Positions 8,481-16,370 of a stretch of 23,405 bases of DNA are shown here, one piece after another (position 1 is the first letter of the stretch; every line of letters begins with the position of its first letter). The notes beneath the pieces are model-generated. The model saw only the letters and a list, made by a program, of their open reading frames with translations, had not been told where the DNA came from and made no database searches. A program made the position numbers and the translations under genes. Source of the stretch: JAUZPB01 sp037140715 (lineage in GTDB: Bacteria > Bacteroidota > Ignavibacteria > Ignavibacteriales > SURF-24); contig JBAXDX010000043.1 in NCBI GenBank assembly GCA_037140715.1, positions 1 through 23,405 on the forward strand. The letters are read 5' to 3'.

Positions 8481-9257
8481 TTATTTAGTCTGTTGGGATT
8501 TTCTCTGACTTTCCAGCGATGCAATCAGGCGGAGTATCTCACTGACAGGCTTTTTATCCCTCAGACTCGAACGGAATTCCTCTTTGCAAAGCAGATCGCT
8601 AAGGTGCGCTATAATATAGAGGTGCTGATTAATAGTCTGAGATACGATAAGAATAATTGTATTTACCGGTTCGCCGTCAAACGCGTTCAGGTCGAGCGGG
8701 TTATTCAGGATAAAGAAGTTTATCAGGGGTTTCCCATGTCCAAGTATAATTGGAATACGCGGATGAGGAAGAGCTATGCCGTTGCCGATGGCTGTGGACA
8801 TAAGTTTCTCGCGGCTTGACAGGAGTTCAACTATTATTCCCCGGTCAATATCTCCCTCCAGGTCAATCAAACTAATCATTTCCTTTATATAATTTCCCTT
8901 TGTAAAATCGCAGTCATGGAAAAATGAACCTTCATCGAGAAGAGGCGAGATAGTTTCAAACTGAAACTCGCTAAAGTGTTCGGTTGCCGAGAGGTTTATC
9001 GGTTTATTGTTCAGAAGCGCCCATTCAATTACTGCCTGTTTACTAAAGCGGGTCCTATTCTGGATGCTCTCGGAAGGTATGAGTTTCTTTTTTACCAGTT
9101 TTTCGATTTCTTTTTTGTCCAGCATCAAAAGGATGGAGACATCGTTAATACTTAAATCCATTACATCTGTTCCAAATCTGTCTAAATCAATAATGTTACA
9201 GGTCTTGTCGCTAAAATTACTATTTTTTAAGATTAAGGACAACCTGGTGTAAGACAA
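8481..9257 (-). CDS. HTH (excisionase/MerR-like) fused to PTS EIIA type 2 domain
   Basis: A 258-residue cytoplasmic protein. Residues ~33-82 (MDLSINDVSILLML to KQAVIEWALL) look like a small excisionase/MerR-type DNA-binding domain. Residues ~103-250 are a fructose/Ntr-type EIIA domain; the phosphorylatable histidine is H165 in GNGIALPHPR. EIIA domains of this class accept phosphate from HPr-like proteins and often act as regulators. The protein may therefore link metabolic state to expression of the Ehr-like operon it heads, which is inference from domain order and position. The start is uncertain: a TTG at 9255-9257 has GAAGGG three bases upstream, while an ATG at 9159-9161 would begin exactly at the HTH domain. 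No EIIB, EIIC or HPr gene is in the window. Confidence 0.88.
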   Translation of the reverse strand: MSYTRLSLILKNSNFSDKTCNIIDLDRFGTDVMDLSINDVSILLMLDKKEIEKLVKKKLIPSESIQNRTRFSKQAVIEWALLNNKPINLSATEHFSEFQFETISPLLDEGSFFHDCDFTKGNYIKEMISLIDLEGDIDRGIIVELLSSREKLMSTAIGNGIALPHPRIPIILGHGKPLINFFILNNPLDLNAFDGEPVNTIILIVSQTINQHLYIIAHLSDLLCKEEFRSSLRDKKPVSEILRLIASLESQRKSQQTK

Positions 9258-9311
9258 ATTCCCTTCAATAAAAGAATAATACAGAATGGAAAAGCAGAAA
9301 ACAGCATTTTA

Positions 9312-9689
9312 TTGTGCCTGAAGGAAAATTTATCGGGCGTAATTATGCCCATACGAAGCATTGTTCTTAGTGCACAAGCGATTTCTGCTTTTACACAGAC
9401 AGGTTCTGCAATTCACCAGACCTGTCCCGAAATAAAATATATCATTTATGAACGGGAAACAGCCTTTTTGGTAATTGCACTAAGAATACAGGAACGTAAG
9501 ACGGGTTTTACGCTGTTAACCGGGAGACCCATAGATTCTGAATGCACTTCTCTGGTAAAATCTTTGGCAGGTATGTACCGGATGTACGACAAATTTTCCT
9601 TTTGGTTGTCAGCTCCGGAAACAAGCCTGGGTAGAAATATATCAGCAACGGGACTTCGCCCGTATAACAGCAAAAATGAGTATGATTAA
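9312..9689 (+). CDS. Uncertain ORF, no recognised family
   Basis: A 125-codon open frame with a TTG start; an internal ATG at 9345 is an alternative. The translation shows no recognisable domain, no membrane segment and no signal peptide. The opposite strand is also open at 9446-9673 and is equally unrecognisable. The composition resembles a decayed gene or plain intergenic sequence. It is kept because it fills most of the 679-bp gap between the EIIA regulator and the RRM gene. Its last bases include ATGAGTATGATTAA, which also occurs at 14427-14440. Confidence 0.2.
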   Translation: MCLKENLSGVIMPIRSIVLSAQAISAFTQTGSAIHQTCPEIKYIIYERETAFLVIALRIQERKTGFTLLTGRPIDSECTSLVKSLAGMYRMYDKFSFWLSAPETSLGRNISATGLRPYNSKNEYD

Positions 9690-9843
9690 AAGGGAAATTT
9701 ATCGTACACCTTTCTCAAATCCTTTGGTCTGGTTTAAACCCAAATAGTTACCCTGTTTCTATGAAATATTTAAAAGAGACAGGCGTAGTTTACTTTTCAA
9801 ATTCCCGGTAATTTTCTTTTACCTGGCAGTACATCAGAGATTC

Positions 9844-9914
9844 ATAACATTTTCATAGGATATCCGATATAGTTTCACTAACTTTAGATACCGGAACTAG
9901 ACCGGAAATGTTAT
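9844..9914 (+). promoter_or_regulatory. Possible structured 5' leader of the RRM gene
   Basis: Nested complementarity lies just upstream of the GTG start at 9937. Outer arms are ATAACATTTTC (9844-9854) and GAAATGTTAT (9905-9914), pairing with one bulge. An inner hairpin has TCCG (9863-9866) with CGGA (9892-9895), then TAT with ATA, then AGTT with AACT around a TCACT loop. An AT-rich segment and the Shine-Dalgarno AAGG follow. It could be a folded leader acting on translation of the RNA-binding protein. Found by eye; no covariation data. Confidence 0.35.
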
Positions 9915-9936
9915 ATTATATTTATAAGGTTCTATA

Positions 9937-10188
9937 GTGAGTACTAAACTATTTATCGGTTCATTACCATGGTCAATTAATGATCAGTCTTTAGAAGAAA
10001 CTTTTCAGAAATATGGAACAGTTGTATCTGCAAAAGTAATAATGGACCGTGCTTCCGGAAGATCAAAGGGATTTGGTTTCGTGGAAATGGCAAGCCAGAA
10101 TGAAGCCAATGATGCAATAAGAACATTGAATAATTCTGAATTAGACGGAAGAAGTATTGTAGTTAATGAAGCAAAACCACGCGATTAA
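9937..10188 (+). CDS. Small RRM-type RNA-binding protein
   Basis: An 83-residue protein that is essentially a single RNA recognition motif. RNP2 is LFIGSLPW (5-12) and RNP1 is KGFGFVEM (44-51), with the aromatic residues needed for RNA stacking present in both. Single-RRM proteins of this size are common in cyanobacteria and Bacteroidota, where several are cold-induced; their targets are mostly unknown. The start is GTG at 9937, with AAGG at -11 to -8. Unlike many relatives it lacks a glycine/arginine-rich C-terminal tail and ends soon after the domain (AKPRD). It is a single-gene transcript with a clear terminator 3' and a possible structured leader 5', so it may be regulated after transcription. 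Confidence 0.95.
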   Translation: MSTKLFIGSLPWSINDQSLEETFQKYGTVVSAKVIMDRASGRSKGFGFVEMASQNEANDAIRTLNNSELDGRSIVVNEAKPRD

Positions 10189-10211
10189 TAAAAATATTTT
10201 TCTTTGTTCCC

Positions 10212-10245
10212 AAAAAGCGTCCTATTTTATAGGCGCTTTTTTTTT
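10212..10245 (+). terminator. Rho-independent terminator of the RRM gene
   Basis: AAAAAGCG followed by T and CCTAT pairs with ATAGG and CGCTTTTT around a short T-rich loop, with one bulged T. The 3' arm runs straight into a run of nine T residues. It begins 24 bases after the RRM stop. Confidence 0.9.
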
Positions 10246-10349
10246 GCCTGCCTGTAATATTCTTTCGGCAATAAATATATCTTCCAGGTGAAACCGCAGA
10301 GACTTATCTATTGTTGAAATATTCTATTCAATAACCATTTTACGAAAGC

Positions 10350-11496
10350 ATGAAAAATTTTTTAATCTTCATCAGCGTAGTTCTTCTACTTTATGGACTG
10401 GTAAATTTTTATATATTTATTCGTGGCTGGCAGGCAATTCCCAAAGGCTCGGTTTTAAGGTTTTACTATATTGGAATATTTCTCGTTCTGTCGCTATCCT
10501 ACGTCATAGGCCGGTGGGTTGAGAAATATTCCATTTCTACATTTAGCGATATACTTATCTGGACGGGATCGTTCTGGCTGGGCATAATGCTCTATTCTTT
10601 TTTAGGACTATTATTGTTCGATCTGTTAAGAGGAATAAACAACCTTACGGGATTTTTCCCTGATTTTATTACAAGAGACTGGGCAAAAACAAAAGTAATA
10701 TCGGCGACGGTTCTTATATCGGCTGTCATAATAACGATTATCGCGGGCAGAATTAACGCCCTTACGCCGCGCGTTTTCCCGATGGATATCAGGATAGATA
10801 AAAAAGCCGGCGTACAAAAAACGCTTAATATTGCAGCTGCCTCGGATATTCACCTCGGGACAATTATTCGCAACGGCAGGCTGACTTATCTTGTCGATAA
10901 AATGAACTCCATGAATCCTGACATAATACTGTTTGCCGGCGATATAGTGGACGAAGATTTAGGCCCGGTAATAAAACAGAATCTGGGAGCTACACTCCTA
11001 AAACTAAAGGCAAAGTACGGAGTTTATGCTGTAACAGGCAACCATGAGTTTTTTTGGCGGTGTTCAGGCGGCTGAAAAATATCTTACCGATCACGGCGTT
11101 ACAATGTTAAGAGATAAAACTATTAAGATAAACGATGACTTCTACCTGGTCGGTCGCGATGACAGAGCGCTCAATCAGGTAAGAAAAAGAAAAACTATCG
11201 AAGAACTACTGCAAGACATTGATAAGTCAAAACCAATTATTTTAATGGATCATCAGCCTTTCAATCTGGACGAAGCCGTGCATAACGGAGTAGATTTTCA
11301 GCTATCCGGTCATACGCATCACGGACAGCTCTGGCCGTTTAACTTTATTACTGACCGTATTTATGAGGTAAGCTGGGGTTTTAAGAAGAAAGGGAATACT
11401 AATTTTTATGTTTCAAGCGGATATGGCAGTTGGGGAGCGCCGATCAGACTTGGCAACAGACCTGAGATAGTTAATATAAAACTTCAGTTTGATTAA
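10350..11496 (+). pseudogene. Membrane-anchored metallophosphoesterase, frameshifted (YkuE/YaeI-like)
   Basis: Two overlapping frames (10350-11075 and 11044-11496) together encode one ~381-residue protein. The N-terminal ~150 residues contain about four membrane helices. The rest is a calcineurin-like phosphoesterase with its five metal-site motifs: SDIHLG, GDIVDE, GNHEFF, MDHQP and GHTHHGQ. The break lies at T7 (11049-11055): with six T the frame reads GNHEFFGGVQAAEKY, as expected for the family, while with seven it reads EFFWRCSGG and stops. A single extra base in a homopolymer is either a sequencing/assembly error or a recent mutation. Everything on both sides is well conserved, so the gene was intact until very recently or still is. 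Relatives act on phospholipid-type phosphodiesters or pyrophosphates; the substrate here is not known. Confidence 0.88.
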
Positions 11497-11685
11497 TTTG
11501 TCCGGGTCAGTTTTCTGTCCTTCTTTCGCCACTGGTAAACCGGTGCAGTTCCTTTGACTGAAAAAAATGAGAGGGATTCAATGCCGGCTGGTCTTCACAA
11601 TTTAGCCATCCGCAGTATATTCCCGTTACTTTAGGTTTTATCGTTTCTATTGGAAATTATAACGGCTGTTAGCAAGCGGATATAT

Positions 11686-12192
11686 TTATTCTATAAAATA
11701 AGGCAGTATCAGCGCGGCTAAAAATACCAGTATAGCAAGACCAAAGAAGAAATATCCCACTTCAGTATCGTACTCCAACAGACCAGTATGCGACAGAAGG
11801 TAAGTCCAGTCGTGGTAAAGTCTGCCGTTGCCAAGCAGGCGAAGCTTGTGCGCGCGAGCATCGGCGGCATAGACGCTGATATTAATAAGGTTCTGACCCA
11901 GCCAGAGCATTGAAACCTGTATGCCGGTTTTGTAGAAGTTGCGGAAGAAATAAAAGATGATAAGCGAGGGAAGAAGTATCTGCATAAGCGTTCCGCCTGC
12001 GGTATATATAAATGAGCCGAATATCATAAAGACTATATGCCCGCCTTCATGGATTACCAGATCGGCGTTATCAATCATCGTGTAAATGCCCCGGTTTATA
12101 ACAAGATAAACTATTACCGGAAGCATTATAACGGAAGGAAGCCATTTTTTCGCTTCATCGAAATATGAGTATGTCTTAGTTTCCAGTTCCAC
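11686..12192 (-). CDS. Membrane protein with HExxH motif (putative M50B-like metallopeptidase)
   Basis: A 168-residue protein with about four hydrophobic segments. HEGGH (48-52) matches the zinc-binding HExxH signature and sits at the beginning of a hydrophobic stretch, followed by AGGTLMQILLP, an arrangement reminiscent of M50-type intramembrane proteases. A later conserved-looking block, YAADARA (108-114) and LYHDW (125-129), could provide a third metal ligand. The classical M50 NPDG-type motif is not present, so protease activity is only a possibility. The start is GTG at 12190-12192, preceded by a strong GAGGAG. It is transcribed convergently with the phosphoesterase gene, with 189 bp between the two stops, and lies downstream of the SurA-like gene with a 277-bp gap, so it is probably a separate unit. 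Confidence 0.7.
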   Translation of the reverse strand: MELETKTYSYFDEAKKWLPSVIMLPVIVYLVINRGIYTMIDNADLVIHEGGHIVFMIFGSFIYTAGGTLMQILLPSLIIFYFFRNFYKTGIQVSMLWLGQNLINISVYAADARAHKLRLLGNGRLYHDWTYLLSHTGLLEYDTEVGYFFFGLAILVFLAALILPYFIE

Positions 12193-12362
12193 TTCGTTCT
12201 CCTCAGATAATAACGAGAAATTAACAACGAAACATAATTGTTCATTTCGAAAGATTCAATAAAACTACCGACAGCAGGGGACAGCCTGAATTTGGGCAGG
12301 AGCTGTTTTAGGATTATTTTTTGGAGACTTCGGATGGAGTGGGAATACGGGCTGTGATTTTC

Positions 12363-12420
12363 TTAATCGTAATCATAATCGTTTTAGATAAAGTGAGTAT
12401 GATTATGATTGAGATTATGA
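12363..12420. repeat. Imperfect inverted repeat of AATCATAATC type
   Basis: AATCGTAATCATAATC (12365-12380) and GATTATGATTGAGATT (12401-12416) are complementary at 14 of 16 positions across a 20-base spacer. The region lies between the SurA-like gene and the HExxH gene. Similar words recur at 9676-9689, 14400-14439 and 22731-22746. Confidence 0.6.
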
Positions 12421-12469
12421 GCATAAGAAAAATTTGTCATACACTCCTCTGCCCGATATTTTTAATCAG

Positions 12470-14290
12470 CTATAGATTCAGATTATTCTTCAGCTCTTTT
12501 ACCCATTCATAAAGAGGTGGCGTATATGGAATGGCGGTCATTCTTCCTCCGAAGCCCATAATACGCGAGGTAAACATATTTATTTCGCTTACTCTGATAT
12601 TTTTAAGAGCCTGGCGATTTACCTTTACTCCGTACTTTACAGCCAGACTGGCGGTATATTTATTAAACGAATCGCCGAGCTTCCGCGAGAAGAGGTCTTC
12701 CTTAAGTTGTTCCTTTATCTCTTCGAACGTTTTTGTAAGCGAGTCGCGTTTTTCTTTCCTGTCTATAAGCTTAAATATCGAATAGCCGTCTTCTACTTTA
12801 AGCGGACCATAGACGTCTCCGATTTTCATACGATCTGCCGTCCTGCCTATTTCGCCGTACATTGTAACGGGGAAGAATCCGCTCTCGCCATCTTTATCTT
12901 TGCTTGATTCGCGTTTGTTGTATTGTTTTGCAAGCGCCTTAAAATCTGTGCCTTTCTGTAAACCATTCATGATCGCTTCAATATCCTGAAGACTCGAGGT
13001 AAGGATTTCAATTATATTTACTTCGGTAATAGATCCTCCGGAATTATTTTTCTTGTAATAATCGGTAATCTCTTCGTCTGAGATCTTAGTTGAATCATAA
13101 ATCTGATTTTTAAGTATATGCGAAATATAGTTTTCTCTCCACCATTCCATCTCGCGCTTCACCTCAGGAAGATTCTGCATACCACGGCGGTAAGCCTCGC
13201 GCGAAAGAAGCTCGTTGTCAATATAAGTGTGCAGGAACGCCCTTAGTTTTACTCCGACACTTTCGACCGTGGGCTGCTTTACTGTAAAGCCGTCCGTAAT
13301 AAAGCTATAAAGGAAATCCTTTACGCTGACAGGATTTTCTTCAAACCGGATAAGTGTCAGTTTAAGCGTATCCGTTCCGAACTGACGCATGATTGAGTCC
13401 ACATCATTGTCTTCGAGATTTACTATGTCTGTCTGGTTTTCGGGCAGAGTGGCTTTTTGCGCCAATATTGCGGTACTCTTTTCTACAATACGATAGAAAA
13501 GCGGACCGACAGTATTTACTTTCGCCTTGGAAAGGAAACTTTTCCTGAACTGTCGCTCAATCTTTTGTGCCTTGCGCGTATGTATCACGTCTTCGGCCTT
13601 CTTGGAAATATTGTCCGGTTTCTCTTTTTTTTCAATATTAGGTTCTTTAGCTACAAGTTTAAAGATAAACCAGCCTTCTTCGGTGTGAACAGGTTGTGAG
13701 ATAGCGCCTGGTTTCATGTTATAGAGTGTGTCTTCTACAAACTCAAAGGTCATATCTCCGAAGTTTATTGTAACAGGGGTTTGCTGTCCTGCGTATTCAT
13801 CGTGCTTTATTAAAAGAGAGTCGAACGAAGCACCTTTCCTTAGCTGTGAATACAATCCGGCGATTTCAGCCGAATCGGCAGAGCTTATAATATTTACCTT
13901 AAGACTCCAGCCGAGCCGGAACGAGCCTGCTATAATTTCCTTTGGATTTACTTTTACTTTCTTCTCAACTTCTTCCTTATAAAGCGCGTCCTTAACGTAA
14001 AGCTTTTCGATACTCTGCATTGAGTATTTGATAATATCGGTCGTGTCATAGTCTTTTTCGGCAGCCTCGAGAGCCAGAAGCTTCTCGGCAATTAAGGAAT
14101 AGACAAATTCATTCTTTACGGAATCTACGATATCCTGATTTTTACTGATATGAGGCATTAGCTCGTAGCGGATTTTATATTCTTTTTCCGTTATCTGCTT
14201 ATTACCAACAGTAGCTATTATTTTTTCTTTAACATTCTGTGCAAATACGGCAGTTGATAAGAGGAAGAATAAATAAATTAAACTTTTCAT
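12470..14290 (-). CDS. SurA-like periplasmic peptidyl-prolyl isomerase/chaperone with two parvulin domains
   Basis: A 606-residue exported protein. Residues 1-18 are a signal peptide (MKSLIYLFFLLSTAVFAQ, likely cleavage after AVFA). Residues ~20-115 resemble the SurA N-terminal chaperone region. Two parvulin-like (PpiC/rotamase) domains follow at about 130-215 (KLVAKEP at the end) and about 420-513 (FKLIDRKE at the end), with a long linker of ~200 residues that also contains helical SurA-like segments. The N-terminal parvulin copy is more divergent and may be structural only. SurA-type proteins escort outer-membrane proteins across the periplasm, consistent with a Gram-negative envelope. There is no strong Shine-Dalgarno at the ATG. 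The gene is preceded by 158 bp with a perfect inverted repeat and is probably its own transcript. Confidence 0.88.
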   Translation of the reverse strand: MKSLIYLFFLLSTAVFAQNVKEKIIATVGNKQITEKEYKIRYELMPHISKNQDIVDSVKNEFVYSLIAEKLLALEAAEKDYDTTDIIKYSMQSIEKLYVKDALYKEEVEKKVKVNPKEIIAGSFRLGWSLKVNIISSADSAEIAGLYSQLRKGASFDSLLIKHDEYAGQQTPVTINFGDMTFEFVEDTLYNMKPGAISQPVHTEEGWFIFKLVAKEPNIEKKEKPDNISKKAEDVIHTRKAQKIERQFRKSFLSKAKVNTVGPLFYRIVEKSTAILAQKATLPENQTDIVNLEDNDVDSIMRQFGTDTLKLTLIRFEENPVSVKDFLYSFITDGFTVKQPTVESVGVKLRAFLHTYIDNELLSREAYRRGMQNLPEVKREMEWWRENYISHILKNQIYDSTKISDEEITDYYKKNNSGGSITEVNIIEILTSSLQDIEAIMNGLQKGTDFKALAKQYNKRESSKDKDGESGFFPVTMYGEIGRTADRMKIGDVYGPLKVEDGYSIFKLIDRKEKRDSLTKTFEEIKEQLKEDLFSRKLGDSFNKYTASLAVKYGVKVNRQALKNIRVSEINMFTSRIMGFGGRMTAIPYTPPLYEWVKELKNNLNL

Positions 14291-14399
14291 AAGCTGATTT
14301 ACTTAATATTATTAATAATGAGTAAAATATTGGTTCCCCCGCATAAATTATTCATGTGCTTAACATTTTTTATGGGGATAAGGTTTGAACATAACTTTA

Positions 14400-14439
14400 T
14401 AATCATACTCATAACCGGGTGTGATTATGAGTATGATTA
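14400..14439. repeat. 15-bp perfect inverted repeat between GH3 and SurA-like genes
   Basis: TAATCATACTCATAA (14400-14414) and TTATGAGTATGATTA (14425-14439) are exact complements around a 10-base spacer. It starts 9 bp beyond the GH3 stop, so it could serve as a transcript-end hairpin, but the minus-strand downstream side has no clear T run. It shares words with the repeats at 9676-9689 and 12363-12420. Confidence 0.75.
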
Positions 14440-14448
14440 AGAAAATTA

Positions 14449-16302
14449 CTATTTCTTGCTGACCGCGACTTTCTTTATTTCGTATTGAAGACCGAATCCA
14501 TATTTGAAAAGTGGATCATAATTCTTATCGCCTATGTTGACAGGAATTTGAGCCATAGTTTTTGGCCATGAATGCGAGAGCGTGCCTTTAAAATTATAAT
14601 CGCCAAACAATACATCGGCAATACCCTGACCTTCTGTCCCGGGAAGCCATGCCACTACAAACGCATCGACCTTATTTAATATTGGCTCGATTATCAGCGG
14701 ACGCCCCGAAAGGAGAATGACTACTACCGGAATGCCGGCTTTTTTAACTTCTTCAATTACTGCGATGTCTTTCTCTGACAGACTTAAATCCTCCTTGTCA
14801 CCCTTCATTTCTGCGTAAGGAGTTTCTCCGATTACCACTACACCAAGGTCAGCGCCTGTGGCACCTGTACCGTTTTCCGAATAAGTTACGTTAGTCGTCT
14901 TTCCAGCAGTACTCTTCAGAGCCTGAAGAATAGTTGTTCCGCCTGAAATAATATTTCCCATTGCACCCTGCCAGCCTATTGTCCAGCCGCCGCACTGCAT
15001 ACCGATGTTGTCTGCGCCTATGCCGGCTACATGAATTCTCTTGGCTGATTTTGAAACAGGAAGTACGTTATTTTTATTCTTTAGTAGCACTAATGTCTGG
15101 CGTACGGCTTCTCTTGCTACCATACGATGTTCGGCTGAACCGACTTTCTCCGTTAATTTTCTGTCTGTCATTGGATGAGCAAACAAGTCCATATCATATT
15201 TAACTTTGAGTATGCGCAGAACTGCATCGTCAATTCTTGACATTGGGATTTTACCCTCTGCTACAAGCTCCTTCATATTCATGATGAATTCCTTGTAATT
15301 GTTTGGCTTTGCTGAACCGTTAGGAATCATAATCATATCAAGTCCGGCGTTAATTGATATTTCAACATCCTTCTTAAAGTCTGGTGAAAGCTGATCAATT
15401 GCAGCCCAGTCGCTGACCAAAATTCCCTTAAAGCCAAGTTCGCCTTTAAGCACATCGGTAAGTAAGTGCTTGTTGCCGTGCATTTTCTGTCCGTTCCAGC
15501 TTGAATAAGATACCATGATTGAACCAACACCAGCCTTAATAGCGTCAATATAGCCGGTCATGTGGATTTTTCTTAATGTAGTTTCATCGCATTCTGTATT
15601 TCCCTGATCAATGCCATTGGTTGTTCCGCCATCGCCTAAGAAATGCTTTGCGCACGCTAAAACCGAAGTCGGACTGGCAAGATTCTTACCTTGTAAACCT
15701 TTTACTGAAGCGGTGGCCATTTTCTTTATGAGTTTTGGATTTTCGCCGAATCCTTCATACGTGCGTCCCCATCTCTCATTCTGAGGAACCGCGATACATG
15801 GAGCGAATGCCCACTGTGTACCCGTGCCTCTTACTTCCTCAGCAATAATTCTTGAAGTTTTTTCAACCAGAGCTGCATTATTTGTACAGCCGAGACCAAC
15901 GTTATGCGGGAATATAACAGCACCATTAACATTGTTGTTGCCGTGAACAGCATCAATACCGTAGATAATTGGGATTTTCAGGCGGGTTTTAAGAGCAATC
16001 GACTGATATTTGTCAAAAGTATCTGCCCAACCCTTTGCCGAAATGTCCGCGGGATCAGAGTCACCGCCGCTCAGCATTGAACCAATAGCCAGCGTACTTA
16101 TATCCTCATCGTTATCGAGCGCGGCTATATCAACCTGTGTCATCTGTCCAATTTTTTCATCCAGAGTCATCTGCGCAAGTAAAGTCTCTGCTTTCTTTTC
16201 ATTTGCTGATTTCTTTGCAGGAACGCTACCCGTAAAACCGATAAGCATAAAGGCAATTACAGGAACCGTCAGCAAGACCATATTTCGAATCGTTTTTTTC
16301 AT
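14449..16302 (-). CDS. Secreted GH3 beta-glucosidase
   Basis: A 617-residue glycoside hydrolase family 3 enzyme with an N-terminal barrel (~40-375) and a C-terminal alpha/beta domain (~405-610). Residues 1-~29 form an export signal (hydrophobic VLLTVPVIAFMLIGF), so it should act in the periplasm or outside. Barrel landmarks are IIYGIDAVHG, RWGRTYEGFGENP and KHFLGDGGT, and the likely nucleophile is D298 in LVSDWAA. The C-terminal part contains the usual GRPLIIEP and WLPGTEGQGIADVLFG. Such enzymes release glucose from cellodextrins or other beta-glucans; the exact linkage cannot be read here. It lies downstream of the sugar porter and ROK kinase genes on the same strand (68 bp after the kinase), with its own GAGGT Shine-Dalgarno. 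The three genes form a complete cleavage-uptake-phosphorylation route. Confidence 0.94.
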   Translation of the reverse strand: MKKTIRNMVLLTVPVIAFMLIGFTGSVPAKKSANEKKAETLLAQMTLDEKIGQMTQVDIAALDNDEDISTLAIGSMLSGGDSDPADISAKGWADTFDKYQSIALKTRLKIPIIYGIDAVHGNNNVNGAVIFPHNVGLGCTNNAALVEKTSRIIAEEVRGTGTQWAFAPCIAVPQNERWGRTYEGFGENPKLIKKMATASVKGLQGKNLASPTSVLACAKHFLGDGGTTNGIDQGNTECDETTLRKIHMTGYIDAIKAGVGSIMVSYSSWNGQKMHGNKHLLTDVLKGELGFKGILVSDWAAIDQLSPDFKKDVEISINAGLDMIMIPNGSAKPNNYKEFIMNMKELVAEGKIPMSRIDDAVLRILKVKYDMDLFAHPMTDRKLTEKVGSAEHRMVAREAVRQTLVLLKNKNNVLPVSKSAKRIHVAGIGADNIGMQCGGWTIGWQGAMGNIISGGTTILQALKSTAGKTTNVTYSENGTGATGADLGVVVIGETPYAEMKGDKEDLSLSEKDIAVIEEVKKAGIPVVVILLSGRPLIIEPILNKVDAFVVAWLPGTEGQGIADVLFGDYNFKGTLSHSWPKTMAQIPVNIGDKNYDPLFKYGFGLQYEIKKVAVSKK

Positions 16303-16370
16303 CGGGACCTCAATTTAGTTAAATAATTCTATTTAGTTTTATATCTCAAATATTAACAGAAATTAACTTA

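Noticed and set aside
9446..9673. Minus-strand ORF opposite the uncertain ORF at 9312-9689.
   Set aside because: No recognisable domain and no ribosome-binding site; mutual shadows are likely.
11049..11055. Programmed -1 frameshift on the T7 run of the phosphoesterase gene.
   Set aside because: The downstream frame needs a +1 shift (one base skipped), not -1, and the family is normally made from one continuous frame.
11530..11545. Short inverted repeat CACTGG/CCGGTG between convergent genes as a bidirectional terminator.
   Set aside because: Only a 6-bp stem with one G-T pair and no T run on either side.
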